A DNA stretch of 64,000 nucleotides from Nocardia sp. NBC_00565 (GTDB taxonomy: Bacteria; Actinomycetota; Actinomycetes; Mycobacteriales; Mycobacteriaceae), in contig NZ_CP107785.1 of assembly GCF_036345915.1 (NCBI RefSeq), forward strand, positions 2,108,001 through 2,172,000, in the 5' to 3' direction. This document shows positions 9,327-18,159 of the stretch, one piece after another. Made by a program: the position numbers and the translations under genes. The notes under the pieces were generated by a model. It ran no database searches, was not told the DNA's origin, and was given only the letters and a program-made list of their open reading frames with translations. How positions within the stretch are numbered: position 1 is the first letter of the stretch; every line of letters begins with the position of its first letter.

Positions 9327-10309
9327 GCCTCGCGGTGGAGGTACTCGGCCTGGTCAAGAACTACGGCCGGGTGCGGGTGCTGGACGAGATCGATCTGGAG
9401 ATACCGGCCGGGACGGTGATGGGGCTGCTAGGGCCCAACGGTGCGGGAAAGACGACGACGGTGCGGATCGTCACCACATTGCTGCGGCCGTGTGCCGGAT
9501 CGGTGCGGGTGGCAGGTGTCGACGTATTGCGCGATCCGGCGGCGGCACGACGGCGGATCGGGTTGTCCGGTCAGTACGCGGCGGTCGATGCCAATCTGAC
9601 CGGCTACGAGAATCTGCGGATGGTGGCGCGGCTGTACGGAATGTCGCAGCGGCAGGCCACCTCGCGCGCGGCCGAACTGTTGAACGCCTTCGGTCTGGAC
9701 CACGCGGCGCATCGTCGCGCGGGCATCTACTCCGGCGGTATGGCGCGGCGGCTCGACCTGGCAGGGGCATTGGTGGCGCGGCCTGCGGTCGTGGTGCTCG
9801 ACGAGCCGACCACCGGCTTGGATCCGCGCGGGCGACTCGATATGTGGCGCGTCATCGGCGATCTCGTCGACGACGGCACCACGGTGCTGCTCACCACCCA
9901 GTACCTGGAGGAGGCCGACCAACTCGCCGACCGGATCACCGTGATCGATCGCGGGCGGGTCATCGCCAGGGGTTCGGCCGATGAGCTGAAGACTTCCATC
10001 GGTGGCGAGCGCCTCACCGTCACCTTCGCCGTCGGACAGGATGTGCAGCCCGCGCTGACGATCCTGGCGCAGGTCGGCATCGGTGAGCCGATCCACGATC
10101 CGGGCACCGACGAAGCCTCCATCGTGGTCGGCGACGGTTCGCGCACCATGGTCGAGGCACTGCGCAGACTCGACGACGCCGGGATATGCGTGGTCGACGC
10201 CGACGTGCACCGCCCCAGCCTCGACGACGTATTCCTGTCCCTCACCGGCACCACCGCGCGCGAACCCGAGCCGGAAACCGACGATGTACAAGAGGAGATC
10301 TTGTCTTGA
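9323..10309 (+). CDS. ABC exporter ATPase, DrrA family
   Basis: This 328-residue nucleotide-binding protein has a Walker A motif GPNGAGKTT, signature YSGGMARR, Walker B VVVLDEPTTGLD and the C-terminal extension typical of daunorubicin-resistance (DrrA/CcmA-type) ATPases. It should power export of a lipophilic product by the membrane protein encoded next. The GTG start overlaps the preceding mini-ORF stop and the TGA overlaps the TTG of the permease, so translation of the block looks coupled. Its position behind a terminal NRPS module suggests export of the NRPS product. The family is clear; the substrate is inferred from context only. Confidence 0.93.
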   Translation: MSLAVEVLGLVKNYGRVRVLDEIDLEIPAGTVMGLLGPNGAGKTTTVRIVTTLLRPCAGSVRVAGVDVLRDPAAARRRIGLSGQYAAVDANLTGYENLRMVARLYGMSQRQATSRAAELLNAFGLDHAAHRRAGIYSGGMARRLDLAGALVARPAVVVLDEPTTGLDPRGRLDMWRVIGDLVDDGTTVLLTTQYLEEADQLADRITVIDRGRVIARGSADELKTSIGGERLTVTFAVGQDVQPALTILAQVGIGEPIHDPGTDEASIVVGDGSRTMVEALRRLDDAGICVVDADVHRPSLDDVFLSLTGTTAREPEPETDDVQEEILS

Positions 10310-11175
10310 GCGCAGGCGCGAGCACCGCAGTCGAAACGGTGCCGACCACGAAAACCGAATCACCGCAGCTGATTCGGCAGCCGCACGCCCGGATAATCCG
10401 GGACAGCGCCATCGTCGCCCACCGCAACCTGCTGACCATCCTGCGGGTCCCGACCCTGCTCGTGACCGCGACGATCCAGCCGCTGATGTTCGTCTTCCTC
10501 TTCGCCTACATCTTCGGCGCGTCACTCGGCGGCGGCCAGTACCGCGAATTCCTGCTCGCCGGAATCTTCACCCAGACAGTCGCTTTCAACGCCGCTTTCA
10601 CCACCGTCGGCCTGGCGGGCGATCTGGAGAAGGGCATCATCGACCGCATGCGCACCCTGCCGATGTCGCGGCTGGCGGTGTTGATGGGCCGCACCCTCTC
10701 GGATCTGGTGGTGAACATCCTCAGCCTGGCCGTCATGGTCGGCTGCGGCTATGTGGTCGGCTGGCGCATCAACGGCGGTATCGCCGACGCCGTACTCGCC
10801 TTCGCGGTGATCCTGCTCTTCGCCTTCGCCATGTCCTGGGTCGGCGCCCTGACCGGCCTGGTCTCACCCACCGTCGAAGTGGCCCAGAGCGCGGGCCTGA
10901 TCTGGCTGTTCCCGCTCACCTTCATCTCCTCGGCCTTCATCTCCGCGGAGTCCCTGCCGGGCCCATTGCGCACTGTCGCCGAGTGGAACCCCATCACCGC
11001 GGTCTCGGCCGCCGGCCGCAAACTGTTCGACAACGGCTCCCCACCCGCCTTCGGCACCGCCACCGGTTGGCCCGCCGACCACTGCATCGAATACGCGGTC
11101 GCCTGCTCCATCGCCATCCTGGTCGTCGTCGTCCCCTTGGCCCTGCTCCGCTACCGCAAGGTCGCCAGCAAGTAA
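10306..11175 (+). CDS. ABC exporter permease, DrrB/ABC-2 family
   Basis: About 289 residues with roughly six hydrophobic segments after a polar N-terminus of about 40 residues. The segment VTATIQPLMFVFLFAYIFG and the following GxF-type core are characteristic of ABC-2/DrrB permeases. I chose the TTG at 10306 because AGAGGAG lies eight bases upstream and the TTG overlaps the ATPase stop (TTGA). It is the membrane partner of the preceding ATPase. It is the last gene of the NRPS-exporter block, followed about 40 bp later by a long perfect inverted repeat. Confidence 0.92.
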   Translation: MSAGASTAVETVPTTKTESPQLIRQPHARIIRDSAIVAHRNLLTILRVPTLLVTATIQPLMFVFLFAYIFGASLGGGQYREFLLAGIFTQTVAFNAAFTTVGLAGDLEKGIIDRMRTLPMSRLAVLMGRTLSDLVVNILSLAVMVGCGYVVGWRINGGIADAVLAFAVILLFAFAMSWVGALTGLVSPTVEVAQSAGLIWLFPLTFISSAFISAESLPGPLRTVAEWNPITAVSAAGRKLFDNGSPPAFGTATGWPADHCIEYAVACSIAILVVVVPLALLRYRKVASK

Positions 11176-11215
11176 CCCCTGTCCCACCCACCGCACCAAT
11201 GGCATTTCACCGCTA

Positions 11216-11276
11216 TCGAGGCGAGTCGAATGGTGGCCCGAGACCTAGTCCGCAGCCACCATTCGACTCGCCTCGA
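11216..11276. terminator. 22-bp perfect inverted repeat after the exporter operon
   Basis: Arms at 11216-11237 and 11255-11276 are perfectly complementary with a 17-base loop. There is no T-tract, as is common for actinobacterial hairpin terminators. The position 40 bp after the permease stop fits a transcription terminator for the NRPS-exporter operon. A transposon-end remnant is a less likely alternative. Confidence 0.6.
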
Positions 11277-11348
11277 CGCGTATTCACCCCCAGCAGCATC
11301 GACGCGAATGCGGACAGCGGCCGCCGGCCGGTGCCGGGCATACGAAAA

Positions 11349-11384
11349 GCCGCTTACATCAAAACAATTCGATATAAGCGGCCT
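11349..11384 (-). terminator. Intrinsic terminator of rbpA
   Basis: Read on the minus strand, arms GGCCGCTTA and TAAGCGGC enclose an AT-rich loop of about 18 bases and are followed by a short T-run (CTTTTC). It lies about 50 bp past the rbpA stop. The loop is unusually AT-rich for this genome. Confidence 0.75.
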
Positions 11385-11433
11385 TCTGCGATCTGGACTG
11401 ACGCAACGGCTGCCCGTACGCCTGGAGCTGCGA

Positions 11434-11769
11434 CTAGACCCGACGCCGAGTCTTCAGCAGGTCGAGCCGCTCCTTGAGCAGCTCCTCCAGCTCTTCCTTG
11501 CTGCGACGCTCCAGCAGCATGTCCCAGTGCGTGCGCGGCGGCTTGACCTTCTTGGTCTCCTGAGTGGTGCCCTCCATGAGGGTGCCCTCCTGGCCGTTGC
11601 GGCACAGCCAGGTCGGGGGGATCTCGGCATCGTCGGCGAACGGAACGTCGAACTCCTCGCCGTTATCGGTCCGGTACCGAGCAATCCGTCGCGGGGCCAG
11701 GTCGTGGTCGCGATCGGTTTCGTAGCTCACCGCTCCGAGCCGACTGCCCCGGAGTACGCGATCTGCCAT
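11434..11769 (-). CDS. rbpA: RNA polymerase-binding protein RbpA
   Basis: This 111-residue protein begins MADRVLRGSRLGAVSYETD and ends in the basic helix ERLDLLKTRRRV. It matches actinobacterial RbpA, which binds RNA polymerase and the principal sigma factor and stabilises the open promoter complex. The start is set by AGGGAGAGG just upstream and by the family's conserved N-terminus; an upstream in-frame ATG would add a 27-residue tail unlike the family. It is divergent from a small zinc-ribbon gene. A sequence matching the SigR/SigH-type promoter consensus lies about 100 bp upstream. Confidence 0.97.
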   Translation of the reverse strand: MADRVLRGSRLGAVSYETDRDHDLAPRRIARYRTDNGEEFDVPFADDAEIPPTWLCRNGQEGTLMEGTTQETKKVKPPRTHWDMLLERRSKEELEELLKERLDLLKTRRRV

Positions 11770-11870
11770 GGTGTGCCTCTCCCTGTGTGCTCGAGTCTTG
11801 TTGTGCTGCGACCCCGTCCCGCAGTGGTCACTGCCGGACGGACGCGTCACGCTCGCTGGACCTTAGGTGT

Positions 11871-11897
11871 AACGACCGTGCCCGCGCCAATAGTTCC
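11871..11897 (-). promoter_or_regulatory. Putative SigR/SigH-type promoter of rbpA
   Basis: On the minus strand GGAAC (11897-11893) and GTT (11873-11871) are separated by 19 bases. This fits the oxidative-stress ECF sigma consensus GGAAT-N18/19-GTT known for SigR in Streptomyces and SigH in mycobacteria. The start would give a leader of about 90 bases before the rbpA ATG. Streptomyces rbpA is known to be under SigR control, which makes the match credible. Confidence 0.5.
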
Positions 11898-12025
11898 CGA
11901 CGTGCGGGACTTCAACCGTTCCATTGTAGTGGGTGGGTCCGACACGCCCCGCCACGCCCGTGCCGCGTCGGCAAACTGGGGCCGCAAGACCCACACGCCC
12001 TCCGCAACCACTACTGTTCTGCGTC

Positions 12026-12349
12026 ATGTCGCGCCGCTTGCTGTCCTGCCTGTGGTGTGGGCGGGAGATCGTCGAATCGGAGGCCGGACGTCGTCGCCGG
12101 TACTGCCGTCAGTCCTGTCGCCAACGCGCCTACGAACACCGCAACAGCCTGAAGGGAACCGGGATTCCCGACGATTCGGTGGTTTTGAGCGCCCAGGAGT
12201 CGGCCGACCTGGCCGACCGCTGGTTCGCCGCCCGCTGCGCCGCCGAGGACGTCGCCACCGCCATCGGCGAGGGCGCCGACACCGAGGAACTAAAGGCCCT
12301 CTGCACCACTCTGCTGACTCTGACGCGCGAGGCCGAACGCCTTCGCTGA
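12026..12349 (+). CDS. Small zinc-ribbon protein divergent from rbpA
   Basis: The 107-residue protein starts MSRRLLSCLWCGREI. It has CxxC near the N-terminus and a second Cys pair in RRRRYCRQSCRQRAYEHR, giving a four-Cys zinc ribbon followed by a helical, acidic C-terminal half. I recall the same divergent arrangement next to rbpA in mycobacteria (an uncharacterised Rv2049c-like gene). Function unknown; DNA or RNA binding is possible. Earlier in-frame starts exist, but the conserved part begins at this ATG. Confidence 0.8.
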   Translation: MSRRLLSCLWCGREIVESEAGRRRRYCRQSCRQRAYEHRNSLKGTGIPDDSVVLSAQESADLADRWFAARCAAEDVATAIGEGADTEELKALCTTLLTLTREAERLR

Positions 12350-12458
12350 GTGCAAACCGGCCTGAGCGTGAACGTGGCTGAAATTGCCAGATTCGGCGGG
12401 AAGTGCACGGTCAGGCCGGATCTGCCGGTGCCTGGTGCTCGCCCCGAGCACGCGCAGT

Positions 12459-13571
12459 TCACCCGCGATGGCGAGTGCCTGCGGTGAACAGCCGTGCGGC
12501 GCTCGGGGCGTTGCGGCTCTGGTTGGCGGCGGCTCGGGCCCGCCAGTAGACGGTCGCGGTCAGCAGGCCGACAATCCAGAGCAGCGCGCCGAAGGCGAAC
12601 AAGGTGCGTCCGTCCGGGTGAACGAGCGATTGGGCTCGCATCGCCTGCCAGAACACGATCGCGAGCAGCCCGGCGTAGCCGAGGGCCAGTACACCGATGA
12701 GGGCGGCGCGGGTGCGTTCGGGGCGCAGCCACGGGCAGCGCGGTGCGAGCCAGGCCAGGGCGACGACCGCGAGCAGCAGGACCTGGATGGCGTGTAGTCC
12801 GAGAAAATGTGGGATCCGCAGGTCGCCGCCGATGGTGCTCCAGTGCGTGATCGGCATGCCGCCGGCACCGTCACGGGCGTCGAGGGTTCGAGATGTCTTG
12901 TCGAGCACGGTATGTCCGGCCACCAGCTCAACGACATCGCCGTCGGCGTCGCGCACCAACTGCTTGCCGGTGAAGCCCATCAGGTAGCCGAGTGCCATAC
13001 CGACCACGGCGAGGCCGAGTCCGGCGTGTATGGCCCGTGCGGTCGGCCGGTCGACCAGCCGCTGCCACGAAAGGATCAGCACGATAATCAGATTCGCGAA
13101 GAACAGCCCCGGCACGCCGGACGCGAACACCAGCTGACCGATCGAATTCACCGCATCGGTCTCGCTGTTGAAGTGGCTATAGGTCCCGCGCGCGGCCTGC
13201 ACCACGATGAACCCGACATCGACGAACCCGGCGACCGCGAACGCCGTCCCGAGCCACCAGGTGACTCGACTTCCCCTGTGCGGCAACGACAGCAGCCATG
13301 CCAGCGTGAAACCGTAGAGCACGAACGCGAGCCCGAACTTGCCGGGTTTGAGCCAGACGGATTCATCGAGCAGCATGCGATCGTCGAATATCGTTCCGGC
13401 CATGGAGAACAGGACGAGCGCGCCCATCGCGACCACCATGCACAGCAGTGGGCGATGCAGGCGGCCGCCGCGCGGCAAATCGAGTGTGGCAGGGGCTGGC
13501 GTCGGGTGGCGGTGTCGCGGGTGGCGTCGCGCGGAATCGGCGGGGGCGGAAAGCGTGTCGATCGTCGGCAT
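12459..13571 (-). CDS. Polytopic membrane protein of unknown function
   Basis: The 370-residue protein has a His/Arg/Pro-rich cytoplasmic N-terminus of about 40 residues and then eight to nine hydrophobic segments. A charged loop (about residues 205-245) lies between segments and contains GKQLVRDADGD and HWSTIGGDLRIPHF. Conserved-looking polar motifs are WLKPGKFGLAF and HFLGLHAIQ. I recognise it as an actinobacterial conserved membrane protein but cannot assign a substrate. It stands alone, convergent with the zinc-ribbon gene. Confidence 0.85.
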   Translation of the reverse strand: MPTIDTLSAPADSARRHPRHRHPTPAPATLDLPRGGRLHRPLLCMVVAMGALVLFSMAGTIFDDRMLLDESVWLKPGKFGLAFVLYGFTLAWLLSLPHRGSRVTWWLGTAFAVAGFVDVGFIVVQAARGTYSHFNSETDAVNSIGQLVFASGVPGLFFANLIIVLILSWQRLVDRPTARAIHAGLGLAVVGMALGYLMGFTGKQLVRDADGDVVELVAGHTVLDKTSRTLDARDGAGGMPITHWSTIGGDLRIPHFLGLHAIQVLLLAVVALAWLAPRCPWLRPERTRAALIGVLALGYAGLLAIVFWQAMRAQSLVHPDGRTLFAFGALLWIVGLLTATVYWRARAAANQSRNAPSAARLFTAGTRHRG

Positions 13572-13660
13572 GACCCGACGGTAGGAATCGAGAGTGCGCG
13601 TCGACGTCCCGCTGTAGCGCCATTCACGGGTAATACCGAGGTACTAGAAAGCGACTACCG

Positions 13661-13696
13661 GGGCATTCGCGATCCCTCATCGAATCGCGAATGCCC
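13661..13696 (-). terminator. Hairpin terminator of the M23 peptidase gene
   Basis: Perfect 13-bp arms (13661-13673 and 13684-13696) enclose a 10-base loop, about 85 bp past the stop of the minus-strand peptidase gene. On that strand the following bases are moderately T-rich. Confidence 0.6.
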
Positions 13697-13780
13697 TGGT
13701 GGCCGAATCGGATCCCGGCCGATCTCGGGGTGGGCAGGACCCCGAGACCGGCGGGACGCGGAGCAGCGGGAGGGGGCCGC

Positions 13781-14476
13781 TTACTCCGCGGCGATACCGA
13801 CGGCGATACCGCGCGCGCCGAGCCAAGGCATCGGATCGATCGGCCCGCCGTCGGTCTGATGGACCTCGTAGTGCAGGTGCGGCCCGGTGGAGAAGCCGCG
13901 GTTGCCGACAGTGGCGATGACATCGCCCGCGCGCACCGGCTGGCCGACGGTGGCCAGGATGTCGTTGACGTGTCCGTAGACGCCGATGGTGCCGTCGTCC
14001 TGTTGCACTCGCACCCACAGGCCGAAGCCGGAGGCCGGGCCCGCCTCGATGACGGTGCCGTCGGTGACCGCGGCGATCGGGGTGCCGATGGGGTCGGCGA
14101 AGTCGAGGCCCGCGTGCAGTGCGCCCCAGCGCGTCCCGAAGTTGGATGTCAGGACGCCCGCGATCGGACGAACGGTGCGCGGACGCGCCGCTTCCGCGGC
14201 GATCCGGTTCTGCTCCCAGACGACGGTCTCGGGCACGGTCTGCGGCATCTGTGCTTCGCGCGGGGTGAATGCGGTGGAGGCGACCGCTCCGTCGGCTGTG
14301 TCGGCGCTCGGCTGGTCGGCCTTGCCGGCGAGTGGCAGCGCGTCGGGATCCGCGGCGGCGAGTACGCCGAGTGCGGCGCTCACGACTGTGGTGGCGGCAA
14401 ACACCCGGGTGGCGGCGCGGTGGCGGCGTGAACGGGCCGAGCCGCGACGGTAAGATAACGGAACGATCACGGGCAT
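13781..14476 (-). CDS. Secreted M23-family peptidoglycan endopeptidase
   Basis: The 231-residue protein has a basic N-terminus and a hydrophobic segment at about 25-45 (signal peptide or anchor). A linker follows, then a LytM/M23 domain from about residue 103. Zinc ligands are visible as H and D in HAGLDFAD and the HxH of GPHLHYEVH. Such enzymes cut peptide cross-links of the cell wall or act as scaffold-like activators. All zinc ligands are present, so it should be active. It is a single gene with its own terminator. Confidence 0.93.
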   Translation of the reverse strand: MPVIVPLSYRRGSARSRRHRAATRVFAATTVVSAALGVLAAADPDALPLAGKADQPSADTADGAVASTAFTPREAQMPQTVPETVVWEQNRIAAEAARPRTVRPIAGVLTSNFGTRWGALHAGLDFADPIGTPIAAVTDGTVIEAGPASGFGLWVRVQQDDGTIGVYGHVNDILATVGQPVRAGDVIATVGNRGFSTGPHLHYEVHQTDGGPIDPMPWLGARGIAVGIAAE

Positions 14477-14533
14477 GGCTCGAACGTACGGGACCCCGAT
14501 TCGAGTCCCGCAATCCTGTGGCAGCCGTCACAG

Positions 14534-14983
14534 GTGAACAAAAGCCCAGTTGATATGTCACAACTGGATAACGACACGGCGTGGATGCGCTGTGTACCGG
14601 GGGAAATGGCGTACCGCGCCGAATTGACCAGAAGGATGCCGGTCGATCACACTATTTCAGTGCCGACTAAGGGAGTTCGCGCCCTGGAGGCGCTGGCCGA
14701 CCCGACCCGCCGCGCCATTTTCGAGTCCTTGCCGACCGGGCCGTTGTCCGTCGGCGACCTGGCGAAGCTCGTCGGAGTCACCAGTTCCGCGGCCTCCCAG
14801 CATCTGCGCGTGCTGCGCGAAGCCCGGCTGGTCATGATGCGCCCCGACGGAAACCGTCGGCTGTACTTCCTGGACCCCCGCGGACTGGGTGACGCCCGCG
14901 ACTACCTCGAGCAGTTCTGGCCGAGCGCCCTGGCCGCCTACGCCGCAGTCCTGAGCACTGCCCGCGCCGACGGTAACGCCTGA
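14534..14983 (+). CDS. ArsR-family transcriptional regulator
   Basis: A winged-helix protein whose recognisable part runs from ALEALADPTRRAIFESL through SVGDLAKLVGVTSSAASQHL (helix-turn-helix) to the wing MMRPDGNRRLYFLDP. The metal-binding Cys motif of metal sensors is absent, so it belongs to the broad non-metal ArsR class. The start is uncertain. The GTG at 14534 overlaps a small inverted repeat (14515-14534), and ATG 14636 or GTG 14663 are equally plausible and would give about 100-115 residues. No neighbouring target gene is obvious. Confidence 0.85.
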   Translation: MNKSPVDMSQLDNDTAWMRCVPGEMAYRAELTRRMPVDHTISVPTKGVRALEALADPTRRAIFESLPTGPLSVGDLAKLVGVTSSAASQHLRVLREARLVMMRPDGNRRLYFLDPRGLGDARDYLEQFWPSALAAYAAVLSTARADGNA

Positions 14984-15074
14984 ACCGGACGGGCTCGCGC
15001 CGAAGATTCACGAGCACTCGATGCGACCCGCCCCGGCATCGCGTTCCTGCCGCGCCCTCGCGCGGCCCGCGCGG

Positions 15075-16061
15075 TCAACCCACGCGGCGATACGCCGTTC
15101 GTCCACGGTTGGTGCCGCTGCCCGGCCAAGTGCGCTTGGTGATCTGCTTGTCGACGGCGGATATCACCTCGGTGACGCCGATCCGCAGCAGTCCCGGATC
15201 GGGCGTATCGGCCATCGGGTCGCCGACCTGACCGGCCCACAGCACCACATGCCGGCCGAGCAGATGTGGCGGCGGCCCACCCCAGCGCGGCGGTGTCGGG
15301 CCGAACAGCAGCACGGTGCGGGTGCCGAAGGCGGTGGCCAGATGCGCGACGCCGGTATCACCGGAGATGACCAGTGCGGCCTCGGCGACGGTGGCGGCGA
15401 GTTCGATGAGGTTCTGCTCGCCCGCCAGCACCCGGCCCACCGGTAGGCCCGCGCGGGCGGCGATATTCAGCGCGATATCGCGTTCGTACTCGTCACCGGT
15501 GAGCACTACCTCGCGACCGAGCACCAGCAGATGGCGTACGACGGCGGCGAACCGGTCCGCCGGCCAACGGCGCGCCGGTGCTCCCGCGCCGACGTGCACC
15601 ACGACGCAATCCCGGTGGCTGGTCGTCGCGACCGGCGGGACCAGGCCGAGGTTGCGGCGGTCGGCGACGATGCCGTCGGATTCGAGCAGATGACACCAGC
15701 GTTCGACGTCGTGCATATCCGTATGCCACTCCGGGCCTTCCAAGTCCGGAAAGGCTGGGTTGCGGTAGGAGAGGATGCGGCCGGGATCGGTCTTGGTGAG
15801 CGCGACGATGCTCTCGGCGCTCGCGCCGTGCAGGTTCACCGCGAGTGCGGGTTCGGGGGCGTCCCAGCGCAGTCCGCTGAGTTCGGCGGTCGGCGCCATG
15901 GTGTCGACGCAGGCGATGAGATCGACGATCGGCTTCAAGCGGTGCGGGGCCGCTAGGACGATCTGATCGTGTGGTTTCGCCCGTCGTAACGCACGCAACG
16001 CCGGAACCGCGGTGAGTAGATCACCGAGGCCACGTGCCTGCAACACGAGAACAACCGCCAC
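15075..16061 (-). CDS. Glycosyltransferase family 9 (heptosyltransferase-like)
   Basis: The 328-residue protein starts at GTG with VVLVLQARGLGDLLTAVPALR, the nucleotide-sugar transferase N-terminal motif of GT9 enzymes. The C-terminal donor-binding motif SGDTGVAHLATAFGTRTVLLFGP is intact. GT9 proteins build LPS core in Gram-negatives; in actinobacteria acceptor and sugar are not established, and a cell-envelope or glycolipid role is inferred. It stands alone on the minus strand, with about 200 bp on its upstream side showing no gene. Confidence 0.9.
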   Translation of the reverse strand: MAVVLVLQARGLGDLLTAVPALRALRRAKPHDQIVLAAPHRLKPIVDLIACVDTMAPTAELSGLRWDAPEPALAVNLHGASAESIVALTKTDPGRILSYRNPAFPDLEGPEWHTDMHDVERWCHLLESDGIVADRRNLGLVPPVATTSHRDCVVVHVGAGAPARRWPADRFAAVVRHLLVLGREVVLTGDEYERDIALNIAARAGLPVGRVLAGEQNLIELAATVAEAALVISGDTGVAHLATAFGTRTVLLFGPTPPRWGGPPPHLLGRHVVLWAGQVGDPMADTPDPGLLRIGVTEVISAVDKQITKRTWPGSGTNRGRTAYRRVG

Positions 16062-16263
16062 CCTCTTCTCCTAGCCACCCGAGACTCGCGAACCCGACCC
16101 AACCCGCCTCACCCCATGGGTGCACACGGCGAGAGCCACTTACGGATGACTACCCGAGCCCGATCGGCGATAAACGTGAGCGCGTAGCGGGTTATCGAGC
16201 CCGCCGCGGCTGCCGGAGGACTAACCTCGGCGATGGCGGCACCTATACCAAGGAGCGTTCCCT

Positions 16264-16674
16264 ATGACCTCCCGGCTCAATCCGTACATCGGTTTCGGCG
16301 ATACGGCGCGCGCTGCGCTCGAGTTCTATCGAGACGTGTTCGACGGCACGCTGACCGTGCAGACCTTCGGGGATATGAGCGACAAGGAAGCACCCGGCGC
16401 GGAACTGATCATGCACGGCATGCTGGAGACGCCGAGCGGCTTCACGCTGATGGCCTCCGATACCCCGCCCGGTATGGAATACACACCGGGAAGCAGTATT
16501 TCGATCAGTCTCAGCGGTGACGACGCGGGCGAACTGCGCGGTTACTGGGACCAGCTGGTGGCCGGTGGCACGGTGACCGTGCCGCTGGAGAAGCAGATGT
16601 GGGGCGACGAATTCGGTATGTGCGTGGACCGGTTCGGTATCGCGTGGATGGTCAACATCGCCACCCCCGCATAG
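16264..16674 (+). CDS. VOC-superfamily protein, PhnB-like
   Basis: The 136-residue protein, start set by AGGAG, begins MTSRLNPYIGFGDTARAALEFYRDVFDG and ends with the MWGDEFGMCVDRFGIAWMVN motif of the PhnB/glyoxalase-bleomycin-resistance fold. These proteins form dimers with two beta-alpha-beta-beta-beta units. The enzymatic role is usually unknown. There is no functional link to neighbouring genes. Confidence 0.9.
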   Translation: MTSRLNPYIGFGDTARAALEFYRDVFDGTLTVQTFGDMSDKEAPGAELIMHGMLETPSGFTLMASDTPPGMEYTPGSSISISLSGDDAGELRGYWDQLVAGGTVTVPLEKQMWGDEFGMCVDRFGIAWMVNIATPA

Positions 16675-16745
16675 GTTGGCGGCCGCCGGGCGCACTATCG
16701 AGCAAATGTCCAGAAAACCAGTGGCGCCAGGCATAACATCAGGTC

Positions 16746-17324
16746 ATGACGACAAACAGCGTGCTAGAGGGTCCTCTGCAGCGGCTTGCGCGCAGTGCGT
16801 GGCAAACCGTCCTGGTCACCGGCATCCTGGCGGTGATCCTCGGTGTCATGATCCTGGTGTGGCCGCGGGTGACGCTGGCGGCCGCCGGGATCATCTTCGG
16901 CATCTACCTGGTGGTGAGCGGCTTCCTGCAGTTGCTCGCCGCGTTCGGCGCGCCGGCCAGCGCGGGTGTGCGGGTGCTGGCGTTCATCAGTGGCGTGTTG
17001 TCGATCATCATCGGAGTTTTCTGCTTCCGTGACGAGTTGGCGTCGATTCTGTTGCTCGGTCTGTGGATCGGTATCGGCTGGCTGTTTCGTGGTGTCGCGG
17101 TGCTGGTGGCCGCGATCTCCGAACCCGCGCTGCCGGGTCGCGCCTGGCAGGGGTTCTTCGGTCTCATCACCGCGATCGGCGGTGTGGTGCTGATCGTGTG
17201 GCCGGTCGCGTCGGTGGCGACGCTGGCTTTGGTCGCGGGTTGGTGGCTGATCATCCTCGGGATCATGGAGATCGTCACCTCGTTCGGTGTCCGCAAGGAT
17301 GCCAAGAAGCTCGCCGAAGTCTGA
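16746..17324 (+). CDS. HdeD-family (DUF308) membrane protein
   Basis: The 192-residue protein has six predicted membrane segments arranged as three paired repeats, with the typical VTGILAVILGVMILVWPRVTL and GWWLIILGIMEIVTSF motifs. HdeD-type proteins are linked to acid or general stress in enterobacteria; the role in actinobacteria is unproven. The ribosome-binding site is weak. Confidence 0.9.
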   Translation: MTTNSVLEGPLQRLARSAWQTVLVTGILAVILGVMILVWPRVTLAAAGIIFGIYLVVSGFLQLLAAFGAPASAGVRVLAFISGVLSIIIGVFCFRDELASILLLGLWIGIGWLFRGVAVLVAAISEPALPGRAWQGFFGLITAIGGVVLIVWPVASVATLALVAGWWLIILGIMEIVTSFGVRKDAKKLAEV

Positions 17325-17435
17325 GATCTTCGAATGCAGCATGCGGCACGTCGAGATGCCTTGTCCGCCTTGTGTTTCGTACTCGATCCGGAGTGCTGCC
17401 GGTAGGTTGCGTCGGGCTCCGCCGCGGTATCCGGT

Positions 17436-18071
17436 TCAGGCGTTGGTGATCAGACTGTCCAGCAGCCGGTGCGCGTCGGCGCGCAGTTTGCTCGCGGCGG
17501 TGTCGTCGCCGGCCAGCTTGCGGAGCAGGGCTTGCTGGAACAGGCCGTCGAAAACGGCGTAGGCGAAATCGGATGAGGCAGCGGGCGGTGCGTCGGCGAG
17601 CTCGCAATAGCGGCTGACCACATGCCAGATCATCTGTTCACGGCGTTGGTCGATCTCACCGACATCCCCCCGGAACGATTCCTCGAACAGGCTCTGGTTG
17701 CGCAGGTCGTACCAGAGCCGGTGCAGGTGGGCGTCGGTGTCGAGGGTGGCGGCCATCGCGGCGGCGAACCCGTCGCGCAGTTCCGCCGCGGTGTGCGCGG
17801 TGGCGACGACCTCGTCGTATCTGGTGACGCAGGCGGCCTCGTATTGGCGCACGGCGTGGGTGATCAGCTCGTTCTTATCGTTGAAGTAGTAGTGCAGGAC
17901 ACCGTGGGAGAACTCGGAGTTCTGCGCGATCTCGCGCAGGCTGGTGCGGGCGTAGCCGAGTTCGGCGAGGGTGTGCAGCGCGGCGGCGGCCAGCTGCGCG
18001 CGGCGTTCGCCGAACTTGTCGACCTGGCGGCGCGATATCCGGTCGCGATTGCTCTCGACGATCTCGGTCAC
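17436..18071 (-). CDS. TetR-family regulator
   Basis: The 211-residue protein has a TetR helix-turn-helix at about residues 30-75 (TLAELGYARTSLREIAQNSEFSHGVLHYYF read in two parts) and an all-helical ligand domain. It is divergent from the SDR/ligase operon. The intergenic region carries a near-perfect pair of overlapping palindromes over a probable promoter, so it most likely represses that operon and itself in response to a CoA-ester or free acid. The ligand is inferred only from the operon content. Confidence 0.92.
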   Translation of the reverse strand: MTEIVESNRDRISRRQVDKFGERRAQLAAAALHTLAELGYARTSLREIAQNSEFSHGVLHYYFNDKNELITHAVRQYEAACVTRYDEVVATAHTAAELRDGFAAAMAATLDTDAHLHRLWYDLRNQSLFEESFRGDVGEIDQRREQMIWHVVSRYCELADAPPAASSDFAYAVFDGLFQQALLRKLAGDDTAASKLRADAHRLLDSLITNA

Positions 18072-18159
18072 CGTGGACTTCTCCCCGTCTCCTGGGCCCG
18101 CTGCCTGCGGGCGCGCCTGCAGTTTATCGCGTGTGGCGGCCGTCTCGCGCGGCGGGTTG

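Noticed and set aside
12357..12419. CCGGCCTGA ... TCAGGCCGG inverted repeat between convergent genes
   Set aside because: Arms are 9 bp but the loop is about 45 bases; too weak to call a terminator.
14515..14534. CCTGTG/CACAGG inverted repeat as an ArsR operator
   Set aside because: Only 6-bp arms and it overlaps one possible start codon; kept only as an argument about the start.
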